Positions 53,016 to 62,329 are shown, numbered from the stretch's first letter. The stretch: DNA of 64,000 nucleotides from Bin95 sp965220855 (GCA_965220855.1 CBDCQY010000001.1:372001-436000), one strand, 5' to 3'. A program made the numbers and translations. Notes: generated from the sequence alone by a model not told the origin.

Positions 53016-54407
53016 ATGGAAGCCTCGCTCGCGTCCTTCGCCTATCTGGTGGCGGCGGTCTGCTTCATCCTCGGCATTCGCGGCCTCGCCTCGCCGGAAA
53101 CCGCGCGCCAGGGCAACTGGATCGCCATCGCCGGCATGGCGATCGCCATCGGCGCCACTATGCTGCGCCCGCAGATCGCCACCTTCGAGCTGGTGCTGGG
53201 CGGCATCGTCATCGGGGGCGCCATCGGCACCGTCATCGCGCTCAAGGTCAAGATCACGCAGCTGCCGCAGCTGGTGGCGATCTTCAACAGCCTGGTCGGT
53301 CTGGCCGCCGTGCTGATCGCCGCGGCCGCGCTGGAAAGCCCGAGCCTCTACGGCATTCCGCTGATGGACGGCCTCGCCACCCACAGCCTGGTGGAGATCA
53401 TGGCCTCGACCGCCATCGGCGCCGTCACCTTCACCGGCTCGGTGGTCGCCTTCGCCAAGCTGCAGGGGCTGATGACCGGCGCGCCGGTCACCTTCACCGG
53501 CCAGCGGGCGGTCAACGCCTTCGTGGGGCTGATCGTGCTGCTGCTGGCGCTCGCCTTCGCCGGCTGGGGCACGGCCGGGCTGTTCTGGGCGCTGGCGCTG
53601 GCGGCGCTGGCCTGGGGCGTGCTGGTGGTCATCCCGATCGGCGGGGCCGACATGCCGGTGGTCATCTCGGTGCTGAACTCGGCCTCCGGCTGGGCGTCCT
53701 GCGGCATCGGCTTCACGCTCGACAACCCGCTGATGATCATCACCGGCGCGCTGGTCGGCGCCTCGGGCGCGATCCTCTCCTACATCATGTGCAAGGGCAT
53801 GAACCGCTCGCTCATCCATGTGCTGCTGGGCGGCTTCGGCGGCGAGACCGCCGGGCCTGCGGGCGACGCCGCCGACCGGGGGCCGGTCAAGTCCGGCAAC
53901 GCCGACGACGCCGCCTTCATGATGCGCAACGCCAGCTCGGTGGTGATCGTGCCCGGCTACGGCATGGCGGTGGCGCAGGCCCAGCATGCGCTGCGCGAGA
54001 TGGTCGATCTGCTGGAGGGCGAGGGCGTGCGCGTGCGCTTCGCCATTCACCCGGTGGCGGGCCGGATGCCGGGCCACATGAACGTGCTGCTGGCCGAGGC
54101 CAATGTGTCCTATGACAAGGTGGTCGAGATGGAGGTCATCAACCGCGACTTCCCCTCCACCGACGTCGCCTTCGTGATCGGCGCCAACGACATCACCAAC
54201 CCCTCGGCGCGCAACGATTCCTCCAGCCCGCTCTACGGGATGCCGGTGCTGGAGGTCGATCGGGCCGGGATGGTGATGTTCGTCAAGCGGTCCATGGCGA
54301 GCGGCTATGCCGGAGTCGATAACCCCTTGTTCTTCAACGACAATACGATGATGCTGTTCGGCGACGCCAAGGCCATGTGCGAGGGCGTCATCAAGTCCCT
54401 GGAATAG
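53016..54407 (+). CDS. pntB: NAD(P) transhydrogenase beta subunit
   Basis: Membrane and NADP(H)-binding domain III of the transhydrogenase, coupling hydride transfer from NADH to NADP+ with proton movement. 463 residues: nine helices up to about 280, with the conserved LPQLVAIFNSLVGLAAV and MPVVISVLNSASGWA, then the NADP domain with VIVPGYGMAVAQAQHALREM, IHPVAGRMPGHMNVLLAEA and GANDITNPSARND. It follows pntAB by 4 nt. Supplies NADPH, which could feed the thioredoxin-type systems elsewhere in the window. Confidence 0.96.
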   Translation: MEASLASFAYLVAAVCFILGIRGLASPETARQGNWIAIAGMAIAIGATMLRPQIATFELVLGGIVIGGAIGTVIALKVKITQLPQLVAIFNSLVGLAAVLIAAAALESPSLYGIPLMDGLATHSLVEIMASTAIGAVTFTGSVVAFAKLQGLMTGAPVTFTGQRAVNAFVGLIVLLLALAFAGWGTAGLFWALALAALAWGVLVVIPIGGADMPVVISVLNSASGWASCGIGFTLDNPLMIITGALVGASGAILSYIMCKGMNRSLIHVLLGGFGGETAGPAGDAADRGPVKSGNADDAAFMMRNASSVVIVPGYGMAVAQAQHALREMVDLLEGEGVRVRFAIHPVAGRMPGHMNVLLAEANVSYDKVVEMEVINRDFPSTDVAFVIGANDITNPSARNDSSSPLYGMPVLEVDRAGMVMFVKRSMASGYAGVDNPLFFNDNTMMLFGDAKAMCEGVIKSLE

Positions 54408-54420
54408 AGGCCCCTTTTCG

Positions 54421-55446
54421 ATGGCGCGCATGGTGAAGATCGTCCAGTGGGACGAGCCGGTCGAGGTGGATGACGACCAGACGCTGCTGGAGGCCGCGCT
54501 GGAGCAGGGCGTGCCCTATCCGCACGGTTGCCGGTCCGGCAATTGCGGGGCGTGCAAGAGCCGGCTCTATTCCGGCCGGGTGGAGATGGAGCCCCATTCG
54601 GACTTCGCGCTGACGGAGGAGGAGAAGGCGAACGGCTTCGTGCTCGCCTGCCGCTCCCACCCGCAGGGCGATCTCGATATCGCCTGGGCGCAGGACGACG
54701 ACGAGCTGGTGACGCACCCGCTGCGGCGCTTCGAGGCCGTGGTCGCGGAGCGCACCGAGATGACGCATGACATTCTGCGCCTCCGGCTGGCGGCCCCGGA
54801 GGGCGTCGAGTTCGCCTATGCCGCCGGCCAGTATGCCTCGCTCCGCTTCGCTGGCCAGCCGGCGCGCGACTACTCCATGGCCGGCGCGCCGGGAGGCGGG
54901 CTGCTCGAGTTCCATATTCGCGCCATGGACGGCGGCGAGGTGTCCAACTTCGTGCGCGACGGCGTCCGGGAGGGCGACCGGGTCGAGGTCGAGGGGCCTT
55001 ACGGGGCCGCGCATCTGCGCGAGGCGCATCGCGGGCCGATCGTCGCCATCGCCGGCGGCTCGGGCCTGGCCCCCGTCAAGGCGATCGTCGAGACGGCGCT
55101 CGCCAAAGGGATGCCGCAGCCGATCTTTCTCTATTTCGGCGTGCGCGGCGAGCGCGATGTCTATCTGGAGGAGGCGCTCATGGCCCTGGCGCGCGAGCAT
55201 GAGCGGCTCCGGGCGCAGATCGTGCTCTCCGAGCCGGAGGACGGGACGGCCCGGCGCACCGGCCTGGTGCATGAGGCCGTGGCGGCGGATTTCGACGATC
55301 TCGACGGCTGCAAGGCCTATCTCGCCGGACCGCCGGTGATGGTCGAGGCGGCGACCGAGATGCTGCGCATCCGCGACATCCGCCCCGAGGACATCCATGC
55401 CGACGCCTTCTACACCGAAGCGGAAAAGGCGGCGCTCAATGGCTGA
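54421..55446 (+). CDS. 2Fe-2S ferredoxin-NAD(P)H reductase (phenol-hydroxylase-reductase type)
   Basis: A 341-residue electron-transfer flavoprotein. N-terminal plant-type ferredoxin domain with the cluster motif GCRSGNCGACKSRLYSG and the fourth cysteine in FVLACRSHPQG; then an FAD domain (ARDYSMAGAPG) and an NAD domain (IAGGSGLAPVKAIVE). Such reductases pass electrons from NAD(P)H to oxygenases or to CDP-6-deoxy-sugar dehydrases. The partner oxygenase is not adjacent. Start 54421 or the in-frame ATG 54430. It overlaps xthA by 8 nt. Confidence 0.9.
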   Translation: MARMVKIVQWDEPVEVDDDQTLLEAALEQGVPYPHGCRSGNCGACKSRLYSGRVEMEPHSDFALTEEEKANGFVLACRSHPQGDLDIAWAQDDDELVTHPLRRFEAVVAERTEMTHDILRLRLAAPEGVEFAYAAGQYASLRFAGQPARDYSMAGAPGGGLLEFHIRAMDGGEVSNFVRDGVREGDRVEVEGPYGAAHLREAHRGPIVAIAGGSGLAPVKAIVETALAKGMPQPIFLYFGVRGERDVYLEEALMALAREHERLRAQIVLSEPEDGTARRTGLVHEAVAADFDDLDGCKAYLAGPPVMVEAATEMLRIRDIRPEDIHADAFYTEAEKAALNG

Positions 55447-56248
55447 ACGGTTGCGGATCGCCAGCTGGAACGTGAATTCGGTCCGGCTGCGCGGCGAGGG
55501 GGTGGCGCGCCTGGCGGCGGAGCGCGCGCCCGATGTGCTCTGCCTGCAGGAGGTCAAGGTCGAGAACGGGCAGTTCCCGACCGAGCCGTTCCAGGAGCTC
55601 GGCTACCGGCACTGGGTGCTGAACGGCGTCAAGGCCTATCACGGCGTGGCGATCTTCTCGCGCCTGCCCATCGAAAAGGGCGGGATGCGCGACTGGTGCG
55701 GGCGCGCCGACGGACGCCACGCCTTCGCCACCGTGGCGGGGGTCGAGATTCACAATTTCTACGTGCCCGCCGGCGGCGATGTGCCGGACCCGGAGCTGAA
55801 CGACAAGTTCGCGCACAAGCTGCAATTCCTCTCGGAACTGACCGGCTGGTGGCGGGAGCGCCGGGAGGACGGCGCGCGCCGGGTGATGGTCGGGGACCTG
55901 AATATCGCGCCGCTGGAGACCGATGTCTGGTCGCACCGCCAGCTGCTCAAGGTGGTGAGCCACACGCCGGTGGAGGTGGCGCATCTGGCGGAGCTGCAGG
56001 CGGCGCATGGCTGGCTGGATGCGGTGCGGCATTTCATCCCGCCGGAGCGGAAGCTCTACAGCTGGTGGAGCTACCGGGCGCGCGACTGGTCGGCCTCGGA
56101 CCGCGGCCGGCGCCTCGACCATGTCTGGGCCGCGCCGGCGCTCGGGCCGGCGCTCGCCGGGGCCGAGGTGCTGCGCGAGGCGCGCGGCTGGGAGCGCCCC
56201 TCCGACCACGTCCCGGTGCTCGCCGACCTCGACCTCTCGCGCCTGTAA
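55439..56248 (+). CDS. xthA: Exodeoxyribonuclease III (AP endonuclease)
   Basis: Base-excision repair nuclease acting at abasic sites and 3'-blocked ends. 269 residues of the endonuclease/exonuclease/phosphatase fold: IASWNVNSVR, LCLQEVKVENGQFP (metal Glu), YHGVAIFSRLP, VGDLNIAPLETDV and the catalytic His in RPSDHVPVLADL. The ATG at 55439 lies inside the end of the reductase gene. Intact and normal in size. Confidence 0.93.
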   Translation: MAERLRIASWNVNSVRLRGEGVARLAAERAPDVLCLQEVKVENGQFPTEPFQELGYRHWVLNGVKAYHGVAIFSRLPIEKGGMRDWCGRADGRHAFATVAGVEIHNFYVPAGGDVPDPELNDKFAHKLQFLSELTGWWRERREDGARRVMVGDLNIAPLETDVWSHRQLLKVVSHTPVEVAHLAELQAAHGWLDAVRHFIPPERKLYSWWSYRARDWSASDRGRRLDHVWAAPALGPALAGAEVLREARGWERPSDHVPVLADLDLSRL

Positions 56249-56302
56249 GCGGCGAGCGGGCGGGCGGGGCCTCCGCTATACTGGCCTGAGGGAGAGGCGA
56301 AG

Positions 56303-57574
56303 ATGCGGTTGCCGAGGCGCGCCCCCGACGGCGATGAGCACCGCCCGGCCGGGCCGGACCTGGCCGGATTGCGGGATTTCATCGAAGACCGCGACCGCCG
56401 ACCCGCTTTGCATTTCGTCGGGCGCGAGCGGGAAATCGCGGAGATCGAGCAAGCCTGCGGCCGGGCGCTGCGGCTGGCCCGCCGGAGCCAGGCTTTCGAG
56501 GGCGCGACCCGGCTGATCGTGGGCGCGCCCGGCGCGGGCAAGACCGCGCTGCTTGCCCATCTGGAGCAGCGCTGGACGAACTCTCGGGACCCCGAGGCGC
56601 CGATCGCGCTCCGGGTCCATGTCACGGAACTGGCCGACCCGGCCGCGATCGTGTCGCAGATCGCCGGGCGTCTCGCGCCGCGAAAGGCGAGGGCGCTGCG
56701 GCAGACCGCGAGCCGCAACCTCCAGGTCGGGCTTTCGGCCGGCGGCGTCGCCATCGGCGCCGGGAAGACGGTCACCGATGCGCCGACGGCGGCGGGTCTG
56801 GGCGCGCTGCAGCAGCTTTTGCCCGCGCCGGAATGGCGCCGCCCGGTCTGCCTCATGGTGGATGAAATCCAGAATCTCGCCAGCCGCGAACAGGCGGCGA
56901 TGCTGCTCGCGTTTCACGAGGCCACGCATGGGCTGCCCGTGGTCCCGCTGCTGGCGGGCCTCGGCAATTCCGGGGAGGTGCTGGACGGCGCCGGCATCTC
57001 GCGGCTGGCCCGGGGCTCCGTCCACTGGCTCGGGCCGCTGGAGCCGGGCCAGCCGGCCGACGCCGTGCGGCTCATGCTGGATCATTTCGGTATCGACGGC
57101 GCCGCAGGCGAGACGGACCGCTGGGCGGCGCGGCTGGAAGAGCGCTCGGATCGCTGGCCGCAACATCTGAACGGCGCCATGGCGGCCCTGGCCGAAGCGC
57201 TGCTGGCGGCGGACGGCGCGCTCGGCAAGGTGGAACCCGACAGCGTGCTCGCGCGCGAGCGGGCCTACCGGGTCGAATCTTACGAAGCCAGGCGTAGCCC
57301 CGAAATGCGCGAGTCCCGGCGGTTCCTCGCGGCGCTGATGGCCGCCAACCCGGACGGCAAGCAGCCGGACGACATTCTGGCGGACATGGAGCGCCTGGCG
57401 CGCGACCGGGCGGGCTGGCGGTTGCCGGAGGGCATGACGCCCGGCCGCTTCTTCGCCCATCTGGTCCGCAAGGGCGTGTTGCAGGACGGTGGCGATGGCC
57501 GTTTCGCCTGCCCGATCCCGAGCCTCGGCCGCTATCTGATCGACAAGGGCGACAGCCCTGAGTTCGCAGTCTAG
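56303..57574 (+). CDS. Orphan AAA/STAND-like P-loop ATPase
   Basis: A 423-residue soluble ATPase. After the STAND-like lead-in FVGREREIAEIEQA come Walker A LIVGAPGAGKTALLAHLE, Walker B VCLMVDEIQNL, and a sensor-like ARG region near 240. The C-terminus (about 330-420) looks like a winged helix (RFFAHLVRKGVLQD, PIPSLGRYLIDKG). Such proteins are often ATP-dependent switches, but no sensor or effector domain is visible and the neighbours are housekeeping genes. A -10-like TATACT lies at 56277-56282, suggesting its own promoter. It is followed by pyrD after 25 nt. Confidence 0.75.
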   Translation: MRLPRRAPDGDEHRPAGPDLAGLRDFIEDRDRRPALHFVGREREIAEIEQACGRALRLARRSQAFEGATRLIVGAPGAGKTALLAHLEQRWTNSRDPEAPIALRVHVTELADPAAIVSQIAGRLAPRKARALRQTASRNLQVGLSAGGVAIGAGKTVTDAPTAAGLGALQQLLPAPEWRRPVCLMVDEIQNLASREQAAMLLAFHEATHGLPVVPLLAGLGNSGEVLDGAGISRLARGSVHWLGPLEPGQPADAVRLMLDHFGIDGAAGETDRWAARLEERSDRWPQHLNGAMAALAEALLAADGALGKVEPDSVLARERAYRVESYEARRSPEMRESRRFLAALMAANPDGKQPDDILADMERLARDRAGWRLPEGMTPGRFFAHLVRKGVLQDGGDGRFACPIPSLGRYLIDKGDSPEFAV

Positions 57575-57599
57575 CGCCGCCGGCGGGAGGCGCAGGGCG

Positions 57600-58583
57600 A
57601 TGTGGAAGCTGCTGCACGCGCTGCCGCCGGAAGCCGCGCACCGGGCGGCGGTGCGGCTGCTGGCGCTCTCGCCGCTGCGGCTCCGCCCGCCGGCGCTGCC
57701 GGCGCGCGCCGCCGGCATCGAGGCGCCCAATCCGGTCGGCCTCGCCCCCGGCTTCGACAAGCATGGGCAGGCGATCGCCGGCGCGCTCGGTCTCGGCTTC
57801 GGCTTCATCGAGATCGGCGCGGTCACGCCGAAGCCGCAGTCGGGCAGTCCGAGGCCGAGGCTCTTTCGCCTCTCCGAAGACCGGGCGGTCATCAACCGCA
57901 TGGGCTTCAACAGCCAGGGCGCGGACGCGCTCGCGCGCCGGCTCGGCCGCTATCGCGAGCGCGGCGGGCGGGGCGTCGTCGGCGTCAATCTGGCCAAGAA
58001 CGCCGCCTCGACGGACGCCGCCGGCGATTATGCGGCGGTCGCGCGGGCGGTCGCGGGGCTCGCCGATTTCGTGACCGTCAATGTCTCCTCCCCCAACACG
58101 CCGGGCCTCCGCGCGCTGCAGGCGGAGGGGGAGCTGCGGCGGATCGTGGAGCGCGTGCGCGAGGTGCTGGCCCCGGATGCGGCGCTCTGGGTCAAGCTCT
58201 CGCCCGATCTGGGCCGCGCGGAGCGCGACCGCCTCGGCCAGGCGCTGGCGGCCATGCCGGTCCAGGGCGTGGTCGTCGCCAACACCACGGTCTCCCGCCC
58301 CGTCGGCCTGCGCTCGCCCCGGCGCGCCGAAAGCGGGGGCTTGAGCGGTCGTCCGCTCAAGGCGCTTTCGACCGAGATGCTGCGCGACATCCGCGCCGCG
58401 ACCGGGGGCAAGGTCGATCTGATCGGCGCGGGCGGCGTCGAGAGCGCGGCGGATGCGCGCGAGAAGTTCGCGGCCGGCGCGGCGCTGGTGCAGATCTACA
58501 CGGCGATGGTCTATGAGGGTCCGGGTCTCGCGCGGCGCATCGCGCGGGAGCTGGCGAAAGACGGAGGGAAGCGCACGCCATGA
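57600..58583 (+). CDS. pyrD: Dihydroorotate dehydrogenase (quinone), class 2
   Basis: Oxidises dihydroorotate to orotate with electrons passed to the quinone pool. 327 residues with the membrane-associating N-terminal helices (LHALPPEAAHRAAVRLL) of class 2 enzymes; FMN-binding and active-site parts are GLAPGFDKHG, EIGAVTPKPQ, NRMGFNSQG, NVSSPNTPGLR (catalytic Ser), WVKLSPDL and LIGAGGVES. The ATG at 57600 follows the ATPase by 25 nt; the stop overlaps the HAD gene start (ATGA). Confidence 0.95.
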   Translation: MWKLLHALPPEAAHRAAVRLLALSPLRLRPPALPARAAGIEAPNPVGLAPGFDKHGQAIAGALGLGFGFIEIGAVTPKPQSGSPRPRLFRLSEDRAVINRMGFNSQGADALARRLGRYRERGGRGVVGVNLAKNAASTDAAGDYAAVARAVAGLADFVTVNVSSPNTPGLRALQAEGELRRIVERVREVLAPDAALWVKLSPDLGRAERDRLGQALAAMPVQGVVVANTTVSRPVGLRSPRRAESGGLSGRPLKALSTEMLRDIRAATGGKVDLIGAGGVESAADAREKFAAGAALVQIYTAMVYEGPGLARRIARELAKDGGKRTP

Positions 58584-59449
58584 GCGGCACTGAAATCGTT
58601 GCCGGCCTTGAGCCGCTGGCGGGGCGCTATGACGCTTTTCTGGTCGATCTCTGGGGCTGCTTTCATGACGGGCTGAAGCCCTTTCCGGCGGCGGTGGAGG
58701 CGCTCGGGCGGCTGCGCGCAGGGGGCGGCAAGCGGGTCTGCTTTCTCTCCAACGGCCCGCGCCGCATCGCGGCCCTGGTCCGCCGGCTGGAGGAGATGGG
58801 CGCGCCGCCGGACCTCCACGATGCGGTGATGTCCTCCGGCGAGGCGGCCTGGGCGGCGCTCAAGCAGCGCGACGACCCCTGGCACGCCCGGCTCGGCCGG
58901 CGCTGCCTCCATATCGGGCCGGAGCGCGACAACGATGTGCGCGAGGGCAACGGGCTGGAGATCGTGGAGCGGGTCGAGGACGCCGACTTCATCCTGTGCA
59001 CCGGCGTGGACGCCTGGGACGAGACGGTGGCCGACTATGAGCCGCTGCTGGCGGCGGGCGCCGCGCGCGGCCTGCCGATGGTGTGCGCCAATCCCGATCT
59101 GGCGGTGCATATCGGCGACCGGCTCTCGATCTGCGCCGGCGCGCTGGGCGAGCGCTACCGCGCGCTCGGCGGCGATATCGGCTGGCATGGCAAGCCGTAT
59201 CCGACCGTCTTCGAGCGCGCCTTCGAGGCGTTGGGCAACCCGGCTCCGGAGCGCGTGCTGATGATCGGCGACGGGCTGCGCACCGATGTCGCCGGCGGCC
59301 ACGCCTTCGGCATCGACACGCTGTTCCTCTCCGCCGGCATCCACGCCGAGGAGGTGGGCGCGCCGCCCGATCCGGCGCGCCTCGCCGCGCGTTGCGCCGA
59401 ACTCGGCGTCCCGGAGCCCGACTGGGCGACGACCGCGCTGCGCTGGTAG
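58580..59449 (+). CDS. HAD-superfamily class IIA hydrolase (TIGR01459-like)
   Basis: A 289-residue NagD-type HAD phosphatase. Motif I FLVDLWGCFHDG, motif II FLSNGPRR, the class IIA cap in the middle (LCTGVDAWDETVADY), motif III lysine in WHGKPYPTVFERA and motif IV VLMIGDGLRTDVAGG. Family TIGR01459 is typical of alphaproteobacteria; the substrate is unknown. Coupled to pyrD by ATGA. Confidence 0.88.
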   Translation: MSGTEIVAGLEPLAGRYDAFLVDLWGCFHDGLKPFPAAVEALGRLRAGGGKRVCFLSNGPRRIAALVRRLEEMGAPPDLHDAVMSSGEAAWAALKQRDDPWHARLGRRCLHIGPERDNDVREGNGLEIVERVEDADFILCTGVDAWDETVADYEPLLAAGAARGLPMVCANPDLAVHIGDRLSICAGALGERYRALGGDIGWHGKPYPTVFERAFEALGNPAPERVLMIGDGLRTDVAGGHAFGIDTLFLSAGIHAEEVGAPPDPARLAARCAELGVPEPDWATTALRW

Positions 59450-59470
59450 CGGACGGTCCGCCGCCGCCGG

Positions 59471-59842
59471 CTATTCGTCGGCGCGGAAATTGAGCTCGAT
59501 CAGCACCCGGTTCGGATCGCGCACGAAAATCTGGCGGAGCTTGCCGCCCGGCACGATGCGGGTCTCGTGCTCATAGCCCTTCTCGTCGAGGAAGGCGGTG
59601 TAGCGCTCGAAGCCCTCCGCCGCGAAGGCCACATGGTCGATGACGCCCGATCCGGCCTCCTGCTGATCGTCCACGCCGATCAGATGGATCACGGCCTCCT
59701 CGCCGCAATAGAGCCAGGCGCCGGGAAAGGCGAAAGCCGGGCGCTCGCCGTTCGTGAAGCCCAGAATCTTCTCATAGAAGTCGACGGTCTCGTCGAGCTT
59801 GTCGGTCATGATGTTGACATGCTGGAGCATGGTGAGCGTCAT
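59471..59842 (-). CDS. VOC-family protein (glyoxalase-like)
   Basis: A 123-residue VOC protein: LQHVNIMTDKLDETVDFYEKILG, HLIGVDDQQ, VIDHVAFAAEGFERY and the terminal FVRDPNRVLIELNF. Metal ligands (His near 8, His near 53, Glu near 116) appear present. The ATG at 59842 has GGAGG 8 nt upstream. It lies 14 nt after the stop of the MlrC-family gene and is probably co-transcribed with it. Confidence 0.86.
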   Translation of the reverse strand: MTLTMLQHVNIMTDKLDETVDFYEKILGFTNGERPAFAFPGAWLYCGEEAVIHLIGVDDQQEAGSGVIDHVAFAAEGFERYTAFLDEKGYEHETRIVPGGKLRQIFVRDPNRVLIELNFRADE

Positions 59843-59856
59843 CGGGACGGCCTCCT

Positions 59857-61386
59857 TCAGGCTTGGCTCGGCAGGTTGGAGGGAATGTCGGGATCGAGCG
59901 GCCAGAGCGGCCGGCGCAGATTCTTCCACGGGAACAGGCTGTAGTCCGACGCCGTGGCGCCCGGCCCGGCGACCATGACGATCTCGCGGGCGAGCGGCTC
60001 GAAGCCGGCCCGGAAATGCTGGCGCGACTTGATGAGCAGGAAGCGCATGGCCGCGGGGTCGATGCCGCAATGGGTGAAGCAGCCGACATCGAAGGGTTCG
60101 TAGCGCTCCTCGGAGACGACCACCAGGGCGGCGCCCGTGTCCAGCACCGCCGTGCGGCCGATGGAGAGGCGGACCCCGGTGAACATCGGGCCGGTGACCG
60201 TGAAGGCGCCGTCGGTGATGCAGCGCACCCGGCCCCGGAGCCGGAGCGGCTCGCCGGCCAGCCCCATCGCCGGCATGTCGGTCTTGCCGCCGACCGCGAG
60301 CTCGATCTCGGCCCCGACCCCGGCGGCGATCATCTCCGCCACCGCTTGCGGGTCGGCGAACGGCCCGGCCGCCATGCCGGTCAGCCCCTGGGCGAGGCAT
60401 TCCCGGAGCGCCGCCATCACGTCCTGATTGCCGCCGGAGCCGGTATTGTCGCCGTGATCGACCAGCAGCACCGGGCCGGCGGCCTCGCCTCCGTCCTCCT
60501 CCGCCAGCCCGGCGGCGCGCACGATCGACTCCGCCATCGGCTCGATCTCGAACAGGAAGTCCTCGCGCCGGTCCCAGGCCTCGCGCATCAGGTCGAGCGT
60601 CAGCCGCTCCGCCCGGTCTCGCGGGCCGACCGTGACGGCCGAAATGCCGACATGCGGGATATCGGCGAGCGGGAAGCAGCCGAACACCGAGGCCAGCAGC
60701 ACCTCGCCGCTCTCCTCGGCGGCGCGCGCCCGGTCCATGATCGCCTGCATCGGCGGCCGCGAGGGCGCATGCGCATTCATGTGCGGCAGCAGCGGCAGCG
60801 AATGCCAGGCGGTCGCGACCGCCTGGCCGGCCATGACGCGCAACAGCGCCTCGCCGGCGCGCTGGCCGGTCTCATACATGTCGATATGCGGATAGGTGCG
60901 GTAGCCGGCCAGCACGGTCGGCAGCAGCGCCAGGTCGCGGGTCAGATTGGTGTGGAAGTCGAGCGCGACGGCGATCGGCAACTCCGGCGCCTCGGCGCGG
61001 ATGCGGCGCAGCAGCTCGCCCTCGCCATCGTCGAAACCCTCCGTGATCATGGCGCCGTGCAGGTCGAGGAAGAGCGCGTCGCAGCCGCCCCGGACCGCCT
61101 CCAGCACCGCCTCCGCCACCAGGTCGAGGATCGCGTCGGGCGCGGGCGCGCTCGGGTGCGCATTGGCGGCGATCGGCGCGAGCAGTTCCGCTTCCTCGCG
61201 CCCGGCGAGGTCGATAAAGGCGGCGAGCGGATTGTTGGTGCCGCGATAGACGCGGATCGCCTCCGCGCCGCGCGCCGGCCCGTCGGTCGGCCCGACGCGC
61301 CCGAAGGCCGCGACCGGCGTCGCCACCGGCGAGAAGCTGTTGGTCTCATGGCGCATCAGCGCCGCGACGAAGCGTTTCCGGCTCAT
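59857..61386 (-). CDS. MlrC-family (M81) metallohydrolase
   Basis: A 509-residue protein of the microcystinase C family, zinc enzymes related to peptide or amide degradation. Signatures: AALMRHETNSFSPVATP at the N-terminus, LFLDLHGAMITEGFDDGEGE, VALDFHTNLT, GYRTYPHIDMYETG, and the C-terminal domain with VLLVDHGDNTGSGGNQDV. The start is ATG 61386; ATG 61395 adds three residues. A fragment of this gene's first codons is repeated at 62330-62372. Natural substrates are unknown; few members actually degrade microcystin. Confidence 0.86.
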   Translation of the reverse strand: MSRKRFVAALMRHETNSFSPVATPVAAFGRVGPTDGPARGAEAIRVYRGTNNPLAAFIDLAGREEAELLAPIAANAHPSAPAPDAILDLVAEAVLEAVRGGCDALFLDLHGAMITEGFDDGEGELLRRIRAEAPELPIAVALDFHTNLTRDLALLPTVLAGYRTYPHIDMYETGQRAGEALLRVMAGQAVATAWHSLPLLPHMNAHAPSRPPMQAIMDRARAAEESGEVLLASVFGCFPLADIPHVGISAVTVGPRDRAERLTLDLMREAWDRREDFLFEIEPMAESIVRAAGLAEEDGGEAAGPVLLVDHGDNTGSGGNQDVMAALRECLAQGLTGMAAGPFADPQAVAEMIAAGVGAEIELAVGGKTDMPAMGLAGEPLRLRGRVRCITDGAFTVTGPMFTGVRLSIGRTAVLDTGAALVVVSEERYEPFDVGCFTHCGIDPAAMRFLLIKSRQHFRAGFEPLAREIVMVAGPGATASDYSLFPWKNLRRPLWPLDPDIPSNLPSQA

Positions 61387-61500
61387 GGCGGCCATTCTGT
61401 CCGAAGCCGCCCGGCAAGGCAAAGCCGCCGGCGCGGGCCGGGGGAGTGCATCGGCGCCGTTGATGATATAGACTGGGCGGGAGCGAGCGGGAGAATGCCG

Positions 61501-61797
61501 ATGAGCGACGCCGGACAGGACCGCAACGAGCAGTTGCAGCAGATCATCCGCAAAGAGCTGGAGCGCCTGCTGACCTCGATCTCGGTGAAGTCCGTCACCG
61601 TGGAGGGTTATGAGGGGGCTTATGGCGATCCGATGCTTCGCGTCATCGTCGTTTATGAGCCGAGCGATGCGATACCGGAGATAACGGGACTGGTGAGGCA
61701 GTTGCGGCCGGTCCTCGCCGACCATGGCGAGACCCGTTTCCCGGTCATGTCCTTCGTCGCGGCCGAGGAGGCGGAGGAATATTTTGCACCCGCTTGA
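61501..61797 (+). CDS. Small acidic partner protein of the HEPN gene, copy 1
   Basis: A 98-residue protein: charged helix (DRNEQLQQIIRKELERLLTS), strand-rich middle (SVTVEGYEG, LRVIVVYEP), helix (IPEITGLVRQLRPVL) and a final FVAAEEAEEY. GGGAGA lies 8 nt before ATG 61501 (ATG 61495 is possible). Its end overlaps the HEPN gene by 14 nt. The size, coupling and HEPN neighbour fit an antitoxin or accessory protein, yet the MNT nucleotidyltransferase motif (GSxxD) is absent. Unknown family, duplicated at 62477. Confidence 0.7.
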   Translation: MSDAGQDRNEQLQQIIRKELERLLTSISVKSVTVEGYEGAYGDPMLRVIVVYEPSDAIPEITGLVRQLRPVLADHGETRFPVMSFVAAEEAEEYFAPA

Positions 61798-62251
61798 CCT
61801 GATCGAAACTGCCCGTCGTCTGGCCGATACGGGCGAACGCAGGCCATATCAGTCGGATCTCCGTCGAGCTGTCAGCACGATCTATTACGCCCTCTTTCAC
61901 GCGCTCTGCCTGAACTGCGCCGACATGCTGATCGGCACGACCAGTGCGCGACGCAGCGAATATGCCTGGCGGCAAGCTTATCGTTCGATCCAACATAGTC
62001 AAGCAAGAAGGCGTTTGAATGATGCGAAGAAGATACAGAGCTTTCCAGAAGAAATTCAAGACTTCGGAGATTTTTTCGCGACTGCCCAAGACAAACGGCA
62101 TGACGCCGACTACGATCCGTATTACCGTGTCGCCAAATCGGACGTGCTGATAGACGCCGCCGAGGCGAAGTCTCTCATAGACCGGTTCATGGACGTCCCG
62201 CCTAAGGACAAGCGCGCGCTTGCAGCCTGGGTCACGCTCATCGATCGTTAG
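61784..62251 (+). CDS. HEPN-domain protein (UPF0332-like), copy 1
   Basis: A 155-residue helical protein starting at TTG 61784, with GGAGG about 6 nt upstream inside the previous gene. Helix signature of HEPN/UPF0332 proteins: LRRAVSTIYYALFHALCLNCAD, then WRQAYRSIQHSQARRR, FPEEIQDFGDFFATAQDKRHDADYDP and KDKRALAAWVTL. R-x-x-x-x-x-x-x-x-x-H spacing (RAVSTIYYALFH) resembles but does not equal the RNase R-x4-6-H motif, so ribonuclease activity is uncertain. HEPN proteins often act as RNA-cutting toxins or RNA-binding parts. Confidence 0.78.
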   Translation: MHPLDLIETARRLADTGERRPYQSDLRRAVSTIYYALFHALCLNCADMLIGTTSARRSEYAWRQAYRSIQHSQARRRLNDAKKIQSFPEEIQDFGDFFATAQDKRHDADYDPYYRVAKSDVLIDAAEAKSLIDRFMDVPPKDKRALAAWVTLIDR

Positions 62252-62329
62252 TGAGCGCCAGCCGCTTCTCAAGGGAAGGCCGCCGCCGGCGGGCCCGCCG
62301 CGCGCAGCCGCCCGTCATGCAGCAGCACC

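Larger units (their letters stand above)
61353..62251. repeat. Tandem duplication, copy 1 (about 0.9 kb)
   Basis: Starts inside the first codons of the MlrC gene and runs through the divergent promoter region, the small acidic-protein gene and the HEPN gene. Copy 2 is at 62330-63224, offset by about 970-977 bp with small indels. Upstream non-coding DNA is nearly identical between copies (GATGATATAGACTGG before both operons), while the coding parts have diverged moderately. Confidence 0.88.
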
